Source: Aquificaceae bacterium | GTDB taxonomy: Bacteria > Aquificota > Aquificia > Aquificales > Aquificaceae | Direction of reading: 5' to 3' | Length of the DNA: 52,278 nt | Assembly (NCBI GenBank): GCA_025056375.1 | Contig: JANWWH010000004.1 | Coordinates: forward strand, 1 to 52,278 | Part shown: piece by piece, positions 36,794-46,858 of the stretch | Layout of the letters: each line of letters starts with the position of its first letter | How positions within the stretch are numbered: position 1 is the first letter of the stretch | Notes under the pieces: model-generated | Told to the model about the DNA's origin: nothing | The model's database searches: none | What the model saw: the letters and a program-made list of their open reading frames with translations, nothing else | Made by a program: the position numbers and the translations under genes

Positions 36794-37222
36794 ATGCTGA
36801 TAAGCATAGTAACCCTTTTGAGCATGCTAACCATATCTGTGAGTGGTGTGGCTATCCTTTTGGGCATACTTCTCATAAAAGCAGGAAAAAGGGAAGCTCA
36901 CAAAAAGGCTATGATAACCGCCTCTGTTTTTGCCCTCCTTTTTGTCCTCCTCTACGTATTGAGAAACCTCCTTCAGGCGCAGGGTCTTATACCAGTAGGA
37001 AAATACGAGGGACCCTACAGGGGGCTTTTCTTATTCATACTTTGGTCTCACACCGCCCTTGCCATAGTGAACTTTCCCCTTGCGGTGATAACCCTTAGAT
37101 ATGCCTTTAAGGGGCTTTTTGAAAAGCACCGGAAGATAGCACCTCTGACCGCCTTCGTCTGGGTTTATGTGGCGGTCACCGGCTGGCTCATATTCTACTT
37201 TATGCAGTTTCTGAACCGATGA
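36794..37222 (+). CDS. DUF420 family membrane protein
   Basis: four TMs; HKKAMITASVFALLFVLLYVLRN...LFILWSHTALAIVNFPLAVITL. Confidence 0.75.
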   Translation: MLISIVTLLSMLTISVSGVAILLGILLIKAGKREAHKKAMITASVFALLFVLLYVLRNLLQAQGLIPVGKYEGPYRGLFLFILWSHTALAIVNFPLAVITLRYAFKGLFEKHRKIAPLTAFVWVYVAVTGWLIFYFMQFLNR

Positions 37223-37692
37223 ACTTCAAGGTAGGTCTTGGCTTTGATGCCCATCTCTTTGAGGAGGGCAAGCCCCTAAAGCTAGGCGGTGTTCTAATAG
37301 ACTCTCCTGTGGGTTTAAAAGGACATTCGGATGGAGATGCTCTCCTGCACGCCATAACGGATGCCATACTGGGTGCTCTGGGTGAACAGGACATAGGAGA
37401 AATATTCTCCGACAGAGACCCCAGATGGAAAGATGCGGACTCTCAGGTCTTCCTTAAGGAAGCCCTGAGAAGGATGGAAGAGAAGGGATACCGGATAGCA
37501 AACCTGGACTGCGTGGTGGTGGCTGACCAGCCAAAGATATCGCCCCATAAGGAAGCTATAAGAAAAAGGCTTGCCGAGCTCCTACGCGTTCCCGTGGAGG
37601 CTCTATCCCTTAAGGGGAAGACCAGAGAGGGTCTTTGTAAAGAAGAGGGGCTTGCCTGCTTTTGCACCGTGCTCCTGATTCATGAAGGTTAG
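37219..37692 (+). CDS. ispF: 2-C-methyl-D-erythritol 2,4-cyclodiphosphate synthase
   Basis: VGLGFDAHLFEEGKPLKLGGV, HSDGDALLHAITDAILGALGEQDIGE. Confidence 0.96.
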   Translation: MNFKVGLGFDAHLFEEGKPLKLGGVLIDSPVGLKGHSDGDALLHAITDAILGALGEQDIGEIFSDRDPRWKDADSQVFLKEALRRMEEKGYRIANLDCVVVADQPKISPHKEAIRKRLAELLRVPVEALSLKGKTREGLCKEEGLACFCTVLLIHEG

Positions 37693-38428
37693 CCTTGCCC
37701 TCTCCGGTGGTGCTGTCAGGGGTGTTGCCCACATAGGGGTTATAAAGGCTCTTGAGGAGCTGGGTTTTGAAATAGTTGCGGTCAGCGGCGTGAGCGCAGG
37801 TGCCCTCGTGGGTGCCTTCTACTGCGACCGCTACACACCGGAGGAGATGCTGAAGATAGTAAAGTCTAAGGACTGGCTTAGATATCTAAAACCCACAGTT
37901 CCAAGGCTTGGGCTCGTATCACTCAGGGGTGCAGAAAAGTATCTAAGAGAGAGGCTTTCTGGAGAAAACTTTGAAGACCTGTCCAGGAAGCTCTTTGTGG
38001 GTGCAGTGGACATAAAAAGCGGTAAGACCCTCTATTTTGACAGTGGAAGCCTCTTTCCTGCCCTGCTGGGCAGTTGTGCCCTTCCGGGCATCTTTGAGCC
38101 TGTCAAATACAAAAACTACCTTCTTGTGGATGGTGGTATAACCAACAACCTGCCCGTCGAACCCCTGATGGGTATAGAGGGGATTGTAGTGGGCGTGGAT
38201 GTTAACCCTAACACGCCTATGGAGAGCGTGGGGAATATATTTCAGATACTTGTGAGAAGTTTTTTGCTCTCTGTTAGGTCAAATGTGGACAAGAGGAAGG
38301 AGCTTTGCCATGTGGTCATAGAACCCGACCTGCAGGGTTATTCACCTCTGAGCCTTTTCAAAACGGAAGAAATATACAAGCTCGGCTACGAAAAGACCAT
38401 GAGCCTCATGAGGTCCTATGTCCAATAA
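37682..38428 (+). CDS. Patatin-like phospholipase family protein
   Basis: LALSGGAVRGVAHIGVIKAL, SGVSAGALVGAFY (GxSxG), VDGGITNNLPV (DGG). Confidence 0.92.
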   Translation: MKVSLALSGGAVRGVAHIGVIKALEELGFEIVAVSGVSAGALVGAFYCDRYTPEEMLKIVKSKDWLRYLKPTVPRLGLVSLRGAEKYLRERLSGENFEDLSRKLFVGAVDIKSGKTLYFDSGSLFPALLGSCALPGIFEPVKYKNYLLVDGGITNNLPVEPLMGIEGIVVGVDVNPNTPMESVGNIFQILVRSFLLSVRSNVDKRKELCHVVIEPDLQGYSPLSLFKTEEIYKLGYEKTMSLMRSYVQ

Positions 38429-39758
38429 CCGGGTGCTCATAGACCCCTCTGAGGGCAAGCTGAGGGTAGCGGGTAGAGTTTTAAAGTTAGCTCTTCCCAT
38501 CGTGCTATCCAACCTTCTTTATACGGTAGAAAGTGCCTTTTCCATCATCCTGGTCTCCGGGCTATCCGCCATCGCAGTGGCTGCGGTGGGCTATTCAGCC
38601 AGCATGCTCTGGTTTATCTATTCTCTTATGGCTCTTGCCTATACGGGAACATCCGTGCTTGTCGCCCAGAGGGTTGGTGCGGGCAAAGACCCGTCCCCTG
38701 CCCTTCTATGGGGTATCCTTTTGGCTGTCCTTATAGCTCTGCCCCTGACCTTCTTTGGTGAGGAGCTTGTTTCTTATCTCATGCTTGTCTTCGGTGCCTC
38801 CGAAAGGGTGGCAGAGCTTGCAAGGGATTACCTCAAACCTGTCTTTCTCTTCATCACCGTGGGCTTTGTCACCAACACCATATACGCTGGCTACAACGGT
38901 TATGGAGATACCAAAACGCCCTTCAAGGTAGCCCTCCTTATGAATTTAGTTAACATAGGCTCCGCCTACCTTCTCATATACGGAAAGTTTGGCTTGCCAA
39001 GGCTTGAGGTAGCGGGTGCGGGTTGGGGTATAGCCCTCTCTGAGCTGGTAGGTCTTTGTTTTTACCTATACCTCTACCTGCGCCACCGGAAGCCCTTCCC
39101 TATAAGCTTCCACCTTGACAGGACTATTCTCTTGCAGATGTTAAAAATAGGAACACCTACAGCCATAGAGAGGGCTTTTACCAGTCTTTCCTTTAACATA
39201 TTCGTGGGTTTGGTTGCCCAGTTTGGTGACAAGGTTCTCGCCGCCCATCAGGTAGGACTAAGGGTGGAAAGCCTATCCTTTATGGTAGGCTTTGGCATGA
39301 TGATAGCCTCCACTACCCTCTCCGGTCAGAACTACGGGGCAAAGAATTTCAGAGGTCTTGATTATGGCGTAAGGGTCAGCGCCCACACTACCGCCCTTAT
39401 AATGGGCTTTGTGGGTCTTTTTCTTCTCCTTTTCCCCAGACATTTTTCCCTTATCTTTACGAGAGACCCTGAGGTTATAGACTATGCGGTCTATTATCTG
39501 GTTATAGTTGCCCTGTCTCAACCGCAGATGGCGTATGCCAGCATCTTTTCTGGCTCTCTCAAGGGTATGGGCAAGACCCACCTGCCCCTTTTGGTAAACC
39601 TCTCTTCCTTCTGGCTTTTCAGGATAATACCCTCCATGCTCGTCCTCAAGCTTCTGCCGCATCCCGTAGTCCCCTGGTTTTTCATGAGCCTTGAAACCAC
39701 CCTTAGAGCTCTCGTATTCTACTGGGTCTATAGGAGAGAGGTGAGGAAAAACCTATGA
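38418..39758 (+). CDS. MATE family efflux transporter
   Basis: 446 aa multi-TM; LALPIVLSNLLYTVESAFS; FITVGFVTNTIYAGYNGYGDTKTP. Confidence 0.9.
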   Translation: MSNNRVLIDPSEGKLRVAGRVLKLALPIVLSNLLYTVESAFSIILVSGLSAIAVAAVGYSASMLWFIYSLMALAYTGTSVLVAQRVGAGKDPSPALLWGILLAVLIALPLTFFGEELVSYLMLVFGASERVAELARDYLKPVFLFITVGFVTNTIYAGYNGYGDTKTPFKVALLMNLVNIGSAYLLIYGKFGLPRLEVAGAGWGIALSELVGLCFYLYLYLRHRKPFPISFHLDRTILLQMLKIGTPTAIERAFTSLSFNIFVGLVAQFGDKVLAAHQVGLRVESLSFMVGFGMMIASTTLSGQNYGAKNFRGLDYGVRVSAHTTALIMGFVGLFLLLFPRHFSLIFTRDPEVIDYAVYYLVIVALSQPQMAYASIFSGSLKGMGKTHLPLLVNLSSFWLFRIIPSMLVLKLLPHPVVPWFFMSLETTLRALVFYWVYRREVRKNL

Positions 39759-40763
39759 AGCCTTACGCCTCTTATACTCATACATGAGCTTGTCCGCTTC
39801 CTTTACCATTTCCTCCGCGCTGGCGTGTCTATCTTCTGTCTGGACAACACCGTAGCTTATAGAGACCTTTAAAACCTTACCCTCCACAACTATCTCCAAT
39901 TTTTCCACAGCCTGTTTGAGCCTTTCCCCCACTCGAGTAGCCTGTTCTCTTTCGGTGCCCGGCATTATTACCGTAAATTCATCTCCACCCCACCTCGCCA
40001 ATATGTCCTTTGCTCTGAGGTGTTGTCTTAGCACATAAGCTACACGCCTTAGCACCAGGTCCCCGACGGAGTGTCCATAAAGGTCGTTTATGTTCTTAAA
40101 ATGGTCCAGGTCAATAAGAAGAAGGGAAAAAATGGAACCCCTTTTTTTGTATTCTTCAAAAGCTTCTTTCAAAGCCCTCTCGAAGGAGCGTCTGTTAAAG
40201 ACATTTGTCAGATGGTCTATGTTAGCTTCTAACTCAGCCCGTTCAACCTTTGCTTTTAAATCTTGTATTACCAGCTGCTGTTCCTCTATTCTCTTCAAGA
40301 ATTTTTCGTTCTGTGACTTTATATCTCTGATATGTTTGATAAGTTCCGAAAGTAAGCCAGCTAATTCTTCCTGAGAAAGGCTCTCCTTTATACATGAGAG
40401 CTCTTCCTCCTTCTTGCTGGTATAATCCCCGTGTTCTTTAACCACCTCGCGAAAGTCCTGCACAATTCTGGACAAAACCTCCAGCGTCACTTCCACATCC
40501 AGCCTCACATCGCTAATCTTCTCACTAACATAAAGGGTTTGATACAGCTCTATAAGCTCCTCGTCTGAAGGTGGTTTTCCCCTCTCTTCATAGACAAGGC
40601 AGAAGATTGTGAACCACCGCTCGTAGTTTTTTGGTGTGGGTAGTATCTTGTTCCTTAACAAAAATTTCAGCTCTTCTCTTATTATTTCCCCGAGTAGCTT
40701 TATCTCCTCATCTGAAAGGGGAAGCCCCCTCCGGATTTTAGAGTGCAGTTTGCAGTCTTTCAT
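39753..40763 (-). CDS. Diguanylate cyclase (GGDEF) with RxxD I-site
   Basis: DHLTNVFNRRSFERAL, RAKDILARWGGDEFTVIMPGT. Confidence 0.93.
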   Translation of the reverse strand: MKDCKLHSKIRRGLPLSDEEIKLLGEIIREELKFLLRNKILPTPKNYERWFTIFCLVYEERGKPPSDEELIELYQTLYVSEKISDVRLDVEVTLEVLSRIVQDFREVVKEHGDYTSKKEEELSCIKESLSQEELAGLLSELIKHIRDIKSQNEKFLKRIEEQQLVIQDLKAKVERAELEANIDHLTNVFNRRSFERALKEAFEEYKKRGSIFSLLLIDLDHFKNINDLYGHSVGDLVLRRVAYVLRQHLRAKDILARWGGDEFTVIMPGTEREQATRVGERLKQAVEKLEIVVEGKVLKVSISYGVVQTEDRHASAEEMVKEADKLMYEYKRRKAS

Positions 40764-40795
40764 CCAAACCTCCAGGGGTAGTATATTTTATATCC

Positions 40796-41251
40796 ATGGG
40801 CATATTCATAGAAGACCTTCTGAACTTTGGAAATCTGATAGACGCGGAGCTGGAGTTCAAGCTAAGCCCCGAAGAGCTTAAAAAAGCCTACCCCTCTGTG
40901 GACTTTGACATAAGAGAGGGCATACTCAGACTTTTGGTAAAAAAGAAAGTGCTTCTGTGGGAGAAGAGGGTAGAGGTTAGGCTCTCTGAGGATGGGGAGG
41001 TTTTTAAAGACAGAGAAGGCTCGGGACAGTGGGTATTTTTCAAAGTCCTATCGAAGGGAGGGCTTGAGGAGGTGTTGAAACTGCAGGGCTTTAAGTCCGA
41101 AGGCGAAAAACTTGGCGTGGACATAATGCCTGCGGTGTCTATCACGGACACTTACCTTAAGATACCCAAACAGTTCAGGGAAAAACTCCTTATAAACCGC
41201 TACAGGTTGGGTAAGGACCACTTGCTACTTTACTTTAGGTTTGAGAAGTAG
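40796..41251 (+). CDS. Hypothetical protein
   Basis: 151 aa ORF divergent from the GGDEF gene; coherent coding composition, no family recognised. Confidence 0.65.
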   Translation: MGIFIEDLLNFGNLIDAELEFKLSPEELKKAYPSVDFDIREGILRLLVKKKVLLWEKRVEVRLSEDGEVFKDREGSGQWVFFKVLSKGGLEEVLKLQGFKSEGEKLGVDIMPAVSITDTYLKIPKQFREKLLINRYRLGKDHLLLYFRFEK

Positions 41252-41278
41252 TTTATAATTCTTCTCTGGAGGAACAAG

Positions 41279-42280
41279 ATGGCAAGGGTTTATTACGAAC
41301 AGGACGCAAGCCTTGAACCCCTTATAGGTAAAAAGGTAGCAATATTAGGCTACGGAAGTCAGGGGCACGCCCACGCTCTCAACCTCAAGGACAGCGGCGT
41401 AGATGTGATTATAGGTCTTCATGAAGGTAGCAGGTCAAGGGCGAAGGCTCTCGCAGACGGCTTTGAGGTGCTTTTGCCTGAGATAGCGGCTCAGGAAGCG
41501 GACATCATCATGTTCTTAACGCCAGACACCCTTCAACCCCAGATATACAGAGAGAGCGTGGAGCCCTTCCTTGACAGTTCTAAGAGTTTGGCTTTTGCCC
41601 ACGGCTTTAACATCCACTTCAAACAGATAGTGCCACCTAAAGAGGTGGACGTTTTCATGGTGGCACCCAAGGGACCTGGGCATCTTGTTCGGTGGATGTA
41701 TGAAGAAGGGAAGGGTGTGCCCGCTCTTTTAGCTATATATCAAGATGCATCGGGCATTTGCAAAGACAAGGCATTAGCTTACGCCAAAGCCTTAGGTGCC
41801 ACGAGGGCGGGTGTTATAGAAACTTCCTTCAAGGAAGAGACTGAAACGGACCTCTTTGGCGAGCAGGCTGTGCTGTGTGGAGGGGTGACCGCCCTTATAA
41901 AGGCAGGTTTTGAGACCTTGGTGGAGGCAGGCTACCAACCAGAGGTAGCTTACTTCGAGTGTCTCCACGAGCTAAAGCTCATCGTGGACCTTATATATCA
42001 GTATGGCATAGCGGGTATGAGGTATTCCATATCTGATACCGCCAAATACGGGGATGTAACCAGAGGGGACAGAATATACGGAGTGGTAAAACCCCTGATG
42101 AAGGACTTCCTTGGTGAGATACAGAAAGGGGAGTTTGCGAGAGAGTGGATACTGGAAAATCAGGCAGGCAGACCCGTCTTTAACGCCCTTTTGGAAAGAG
42201 ACAGGCATCATTCCATAGAGAAGGTGGGTGAGGAACTGAGAAGGATGATGCCTTGGATAACGGGCAAGGAGCTCAAATGA
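41279..42280 (+). CDS. ilvC: Ketol-acid reductoisomerase
   Basis: [70 protein letters not shown]. Confidence 0.97.
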   Translation: MARVYYEQDASLEPLIGKKVAILGYGSQGHAHALNLKDSGVDVIIGLHEGSRSRAKALADGFEVLLPEIAAQEADIIMFLTPDTLQPQIYRESVEPFLDSSKSLAFAHGFNIHFKQIVPPKEVDVFMVAPKGPGHLVRWMYEEGKGVPALLAIYQDASGICKDKALAYAKALGATRAGVIETSFKEETETDLFGEQAVLCGGVTALIKAGFETLVEAGYQPEVAYFECLHELKLIVDLIYQYGIAGMRYSISDTAKYGDVTRGDRIYGVVKPLMKDFLGEIQKGEFAREWILENQAGRPVFNALLERDRHHSIEKVGEELRRMMPWITGKELK

Positions 42281-42900
42281 ACCTTACAAAGAGAAAGGAA
42301 AGTCTTAAAAAGGTCTACGCGCCGGTGGGTGTTGCCCTCTACAGACTGCACCTTCCACCTAACCTCATAACCCTTCTTTCAGTCGCCTTCGGTATGGCCG
42401 CCGCCTACGCCTTCTATCAGGGAAAACTCCTAACTGGGGCGAGCTTTCTCTTCCTGTCTGGTCTTTTTGACCTGGCGGACGGTCTGGTGGCAAGGCTCTC
42501 AGACAGGGCTTCCAAGTTTGGAGCGGTCTTTGACTGGCTTGCGGACAAGTGGGTGGACGGGTTTGTCCTCGGGACTGTAGCCTATGTTTACGGGGGACAC
42601 CTAACTGCTATAACAGTGGTCACCGCCTCTATGCTCCACTCTTTCATAAAGCCGGTGGTCTACGCCGAGATAGGCTACGAGGAGAGGGTAAAAGGGAAGA
42701 TAGAGGACCCCCTCGAGGGCGTAGGCTTCTTTGGAAGACCGGAGACACACCTTACTCTCATACTGTTTGCGGTGCTCGAAAGGTTCAGTGCCCCGCTGGG
42801 GCTTGAGTTTGGTATAAAACTTATAGCGGTGCTGACCCTTGCTTCCTTGCTCCTTAGGGTCCTTTACCTTTACAGACACTACGGGAGAGACTACGAATGA
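42277..42900 (+). CDS. CDP-alcohol phosphatidyltransferase family protein
   Basis: [31 protein letters not shown] = DGx2AR(x8)Gx3Dx3D. Confidence 0.88.
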   Translation: MNLTKRKESLKKVYAPVGVALYRLHLPPNLITLLSVAFGMAAAYAFYQGKLLTGASFLFLSGLFDLADGLVARLSDRASKFGAVFDWLADKWVDGFVLGTVAYVYGGHLTAITVVTASMLHSFIKPVVYAEIGYEERVKGKIEDPLEGVGFFGRPETHLTLILFAVLERFSAPLGLEFGIKLIAVLTLASLLLRVLYLYRHYGRDYE

Positions 42901-43556
42901 GACCCTATGTGATAGTAGTCTCGGAGGTGAGCGTGGACGGCAAGCTGACGCTATACAGGGGTGCTTCCAGCAAAGAGCTGATGACCCTCATGGACCAGGA
43001 AGCCTATAGGTATTTGCACGAGATAAGGGCAAAGGTGGACGGCATCATGGTGGGCTGTGAGACGGTTAGGACTGACAACCCCAGTCTTACCGTGAGGTAT
43101 GCGGAGGGCAAAAACCCTACCCGCATAATACCTTGCTCCACCGCCAACGTGCCATTGGACGCCAACATCTTCTCAAAGGATGCTCCTACCTTAATAGCTA
43201 CCACCCAGAGGGCACCCCAAGAAAAGCTGGAGAAGATAAGAGCTCTTGGCGCGGAGGTTCTCCTCGTAGGAGAGGACCTGGTGGACTTTGAGAGGCTTAT
43301 GCCTCTGCTTTACCATAGGGGTATAAAGAGCCTCATGGTAGAGGGTGGCGCATCAATAAACTGGGAGTTTATAAAGAGAGGTTATGTGGACGAGATAAGG
43401 CTTATACATCTGCCTGTTATAGTTGGTGGTGAGAACGTGCCTACTTTGGTGGGCGGTGAGGGTTTTAAAAGCCTCAAAAACCTTTTGCACCTGAGGCTAA
43501 GGGCTCACTTTAAGAGGGGCAACCACCTTATAACCGAGTGGGAAGTGGTAAGGTAA
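42897..43556 (+). CDS. RibD C-terminal / RIB7-type (diamino)pyrimidine reductase
   Basis: SVDGKLTLYRG, DGIMVGCETVRTDNPSLTVR, LMVEGGASINWEFIKRGYVDEI. Confidence 0.88.
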   Translation: MRPYVIVVSEVSVDGKLTLYRGASSKELMTLMDQEAYRYLHEIRAKVDGIMVGCETVRTDNPSLTVRYAEGKNPTRIIPCSTANVPLDANIFSKDAPTLIATTQRAPQEKLEKIRALGAEVLLVGEDLVDFERLMPLLYHRGIKSLMVEGGASINWEFIKRGYVDEIRLIHLPVIVGGENVPTLVGGEGFKSLKNLLHLRLRAHFKRGNHLITEWEVVR

Positions 43557-44048
43557 TCATTTTTCCTCCAGTAGGAGAAGCACCTCAGGGTTTTGGGTGC
43601 CGTTTATAAAGATGTCCTCTCTTACGAAGAGCCTTTTCACCACACCCTTTATAGGAGACCTTAGGGTGCAATATTCTATAAGCTTCTCTACCCTTTCCAG
43701 TTGTGCTCTTATAGATTCGTGCTGGTAGAGCTCTCGCTCATACTTGCTCTTCCAGTCTTCGTATTCGCTCCTTGAGAGTAGTCCGCGGTTAAAAAGCTCC
43801 TCGTATCTTTTGAAGTCCCTTTCCACTTTTTCGAGGGCTATCTTTTGGGCGCTAAGCTGGGCTTTCAAGCTGTCGCGCTGGGTTTTGTAGAGCACGGGGT
43901 CTATGCTTACCAGCAGGTCTCCTTTGTTTACTCTCTGACCCTCCTTCACATATACTCTTTCCACCCTTCCCTGCACTATGGCGGACACCCTTACCTCCTG
44001 AGAAAAAGCCATAAGGAAGAGGAATAGGCTCAAAAACAGGAGCTTCAT
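43557..44048 (-). CDS. Short HlyD-like adaptor protein (lipoyl + hairpin only)
   Basis: 163 aa; GRVERVYVKEGQRVNKGDLLVSIDP...LRSPIKGVVKRLFVREDIFI. Confidence 0.75.
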   Translation of the reverse strand: MKLLFLSLFLFLMAFSQEVRVSAIVQGRVERVYVKEGQRVNKGDLLVSIDPVLYKTQRDSLKAQLSAQKIALEKVERDFKRYEELFNRGLLSRSEYEDWKSKYERELYQHESIRAQLERVEKLIEYCTLRSPIKGVVKRLFVREDIFINGTQNPEVLLLLEEK

Positions 44049-44183
44049 AGGAACATTTTAACTTGAAAGTCTTCCAAAGAGTTTCTCACTTTTGACCCCC
44101 TTGCCTTTTTTCTCTCTGTTGATTTAGAAGATAAGGTTCCACCGAACCCATCTCAAGGTAGGTTATAACTTATGGGTTTTTTC

Positions 44184-45743
44184 TTACTTTTTGAAGGCTC
44201 TTCTTGCATAAAGAAACCCATCCTTAACCAGAAGATAGAACACGGGCAGACTTCCGAAAAGAGCCCACACACCTGCCAGAAAAAGAGTTGAGCCAAAGGC
44301 GTCTGAAAAGGCATAAAGGTTTTGAAGCTGGTAAAACATTGCCCTTGCCTTCTCCTCCCCCTGATGGGTATGCAGAGAAAGCCATCCAGAAACCTCCTGC
44401 AACTTTGTCTCAAGCCAGTAGCTATTTTGTGTCTCCGTGCTCCTCTGGAAGTTCTCTGCGGTAAATCTTTGCAGGTCGTTAGTGGCTATGGCAGTTCCAA
44501 AAGACCCCCCCACGAACCTTATGTAATGCATAAGGCTCACGCCAAGGGTGGTCTTTTCACCCAGTTTCTTAAGAGCCATCTGGGTTATGGGTGCAAAGAA
44601 AAACCCCATGCCCGCACCCATAGCAACCAAATAAAGTATGGCGGTATCCCCCGGCGTAAAGTAGTTCAGCTTTGGCAAGAGGAGAAAGTTAACCATAAGG
44701 TAAAGGAAGGTAGCCACATAAAGGGCGAGCTTTGGAGACCTTTTGTCTGAGAGAATGCCAGCCACTGGCGAGAGGAGACCTATGGTAAGAGCCATAGGGA
44801 GAATGGCGATACCTGCCTGAAGGGTGGTGTAGCCCTTTAATTTCTCAAAGTAGAGGGGTATAAGGTAAAAGACCTGATACATAGAAAAGCCGAGCACAAA
44901 GCAGTAAACCCAGAAGGCTATCAAAAATTCCCCTATGCTAAAGATGGAAGGGTCTATCAGCTTGTTCCTTGATATAAGCTCGGACAGCAGGAACAGGAGT
45001 AAGGAAAATAGAGAAAGGAGGCTCAGGTGTAAGATAAGGTCGTTAGCGAACCAGCCCTCCTTCTGACCCCTCGAGAGGACTACGAGAAGGCTAACGGTAG
45101 CAAGTGAGATAAAAAAGTAAGACAGAAAGTTTAACCTTACAGAGTGGAGTGGTCTGTAGTCTTTGAGAAAGAAAAGGGCAAGGGTAAAGTTAAGGATACC
45201 TATAGGAAGGTTTATATAGAAAATCCAGCGCCAGTCTATATGCTCCGTTATCCATCCACCAAGGGTTGGCCCTAAGGCTGGTGCAAAGCTCACCCCCAGC
45301 CCATATATGCCCATGGCGAGTCCCCTCTTCTCTGGAGCGTAGGCAGAGAAAAGAAGGGCCTCCGCACTCACTACTATGAGTGACTCACCAAAACCCTGCA
45401 CAGCCCTTGCGGCTATCATCCAATCTAGGGACTGGGCTTGACCGCAGAAAAGGGATGCAGTGGTAAAGAGAAAAAGCCCCGCAAGAAAAACCCTCTTTAG
45501 ACCCACTTTGCTTTCCAACCATTCTACGAGCAGTATGGCAGTGGCTGCGGAGGTCATGTAGGAGGTTATCACCCACTGAACGCCATACAGGTCTGTGCTG
45601 AGAGGAGCCATCATTTTGGGCACCACTATATCCACTATGGTGGTGTCCAGTATAGCCATAAAGACACCTATCATCAGAGAAAGGGTAAGTATTACCCTAT
45701 CAGCCTGCGTAAGGGTATCGTGGAAAGGTCTTTCCTCTTTCAT
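44184..45743 (-). CDS. DHA2-family MFS drug efflux transporter (EmrB-like)
   Basis: 519 aa multi-TM; MAILDTTIVDIVVPKM, GFGESLIVVSAEALLF, GLGVSFAPALGPTLGGWI. Confidence 0.93.
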   Translation of the reverse strand: MKEERPFHDTLTQADRVILTLSLMIGVFMAILDTTIVDIVVPKMMAPLSTDLYGVQWVITSYMTSAATAILLVEWLESKVGLKRVFLAGLFLFTTASLFCGQAQSLDWMIAARAVQGFGESLIVVSAEALLFSAYAPEKRGLAMGIYGLGVSFAPALGPTLGGWITEHIDWRWIFYINLPIGILNFTLALFFLKDYRPLHSVRLNFLSYFFISLATVSLLVVLSRGQKEGWFANDLILHLSLLSLFSLLLFLLSELISRNKLIDPSIFSIGEFLIAFWVYCFVLGFSMYQVFYLIPLYFEKLKGYTTLQAGIAILPMALTIGLLSPVAGILSDKRSPKLALYVATFLYLMVNFLLLPKLNYFTPGDTAILYLVAMGAGMGFFFAPITQMALKKLGEKTTLGVSLMHYIRFVGGSFGTAIATNDLQRFTAENFQRSTETQNSYWLETKLQEVSGWLSLHTHQGEEKARAMFYQLQNLYAFSDAFGSTLFLAGVWALFGSLPVFYLLVKDGFLYARRAFKK

Positions 45744-46858
45744 TCTCTCTTTATCTCTACCCTTCCGCCCATGCCTACCCTGAGGAGTCTCAACTCCCCT
45801 CTATCTATCCTTATCTTTACCGGTATCCTTTGAACCACCTTCGTAAACTCCCCTGCGGATACATCTCTGGGCACCAGTGCGAAGGTGCTGGCAGAGGCGG
45901 GGCTTATCTCCTCCACCACACCCTCAAAGACCAGCTCAGGATAGGCATCGAGCCTAAGGTAAGCTTTAGAACCTTTCTTTATGCCTCGGAGCTTGGTTTC
46001 CTCTAAAAGTGCCTCCGCATAGTAAGAGCCCTCTTCTATAAGGCTAAAGGCAGGCTGTCCCGGACGGACCGTATCCCCTGGGCTAACAAACCTCTTGGCT
46101 ACTACACCCCTTACGGGGGAGAGGAGCTCTGTCCTTTTTAGGTCCAGCTCCGCCCTCTCCTCCTGAAACCTGAGGGCTTTTATCTCCTCTTCCACCGCCC
46201 TCAGCTGTTCTTTCAGTTCCTGAACTTTCAGCCTTTCCAACTCCGAGGCTCTTAACTCCTTCTGCATCCTTGAGTGGAGGCTTTTTATCTCCATCAGACT
46301 ACTTTCTAAGGCTTCTTTCTTAAGTAGCTGGCTTCTGTAGAGAGTTTCCACTTGCTCAAGCCTCTGCTTGGGTATAAGCCCCTCTTTGAAAAGGTTTTCC
46401 AACCTGTCCCTTTCTCTCTTCGTTTGCTCTACTTGAAGCGCCATCTCCTTTATCTGTTTGGTGAGGGCTTCTTCCCTTGCGGATATCTCCTTTAGGCTGT
46501 CCTGAGACATGCCCACTCTTAAATCCAGCTGTCTTTCCAGCCTGTCTATCTGAAGCCTTAGCCCCTCTCTCTGGGCTATCAAAGATGCCAGCTTGCTTTT
46601 TTGAGCTTCCAAGTTCAGTCGGTAGTCCTCCACCCCTATCCTTGCCAGAGGTTCACCCTCCTTCACATAATCTCCCATATCTTTGTATACTTCCTCCACC
46701 TTTCCACCTACTTCAAAGGACAGGCTCACCATCCGCTCCGACCTGATGAAGACCGCATCTGTTATGGCGTAGTCTCTGCGGTGTTTTATCCACCTGTAAG
46801 AAAGAAACCCAAAGGTCAAGAGCAGGAGCAGTAAAATACCGGCGCCCAGCCTTTTCAT
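45740..46858 (-). CDS. HlyD family secretion protein (EmrA-like)
   Basis: N-terminal TM, GKVEEVYKDMGDYVKEGEPLARIG, long coiled coil, LLSPVRGVVAKRFVSPGDTV. Confidence 0.92.
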   Translation of the reverse strand: MKRLGAGILLLLLLTFGFLSYRWIKHRRDYAITDAVFIRSERMVSLSFEVGGKVEEVYKDMGDYVKEGEPLARIGVEDYRLNLEAQKSKLASLIAQREGLRLQIDRLERQLDLRVGMSQDSLKEISAREEALTKQIKEMALQVEQTKRERDRLENLFKEGLIPKQRLEQVETLYRSQLLKKEALESSLMEIKSLHSRMQKELRASELERLKVQELKEQLRAVEEEIKALRFQEERAELDLKRTELLSPVRGVVAKRFVSPGDTVRPGQPAFSLIEEGSYYAEALLEETKLRGIKKGSKAYLRLDAYPELVFEGVVEEISPASASTFALVPRDVSAGEFTKVVQRIPVKIRIDRGELRLLRVGMGGRVEIKRE

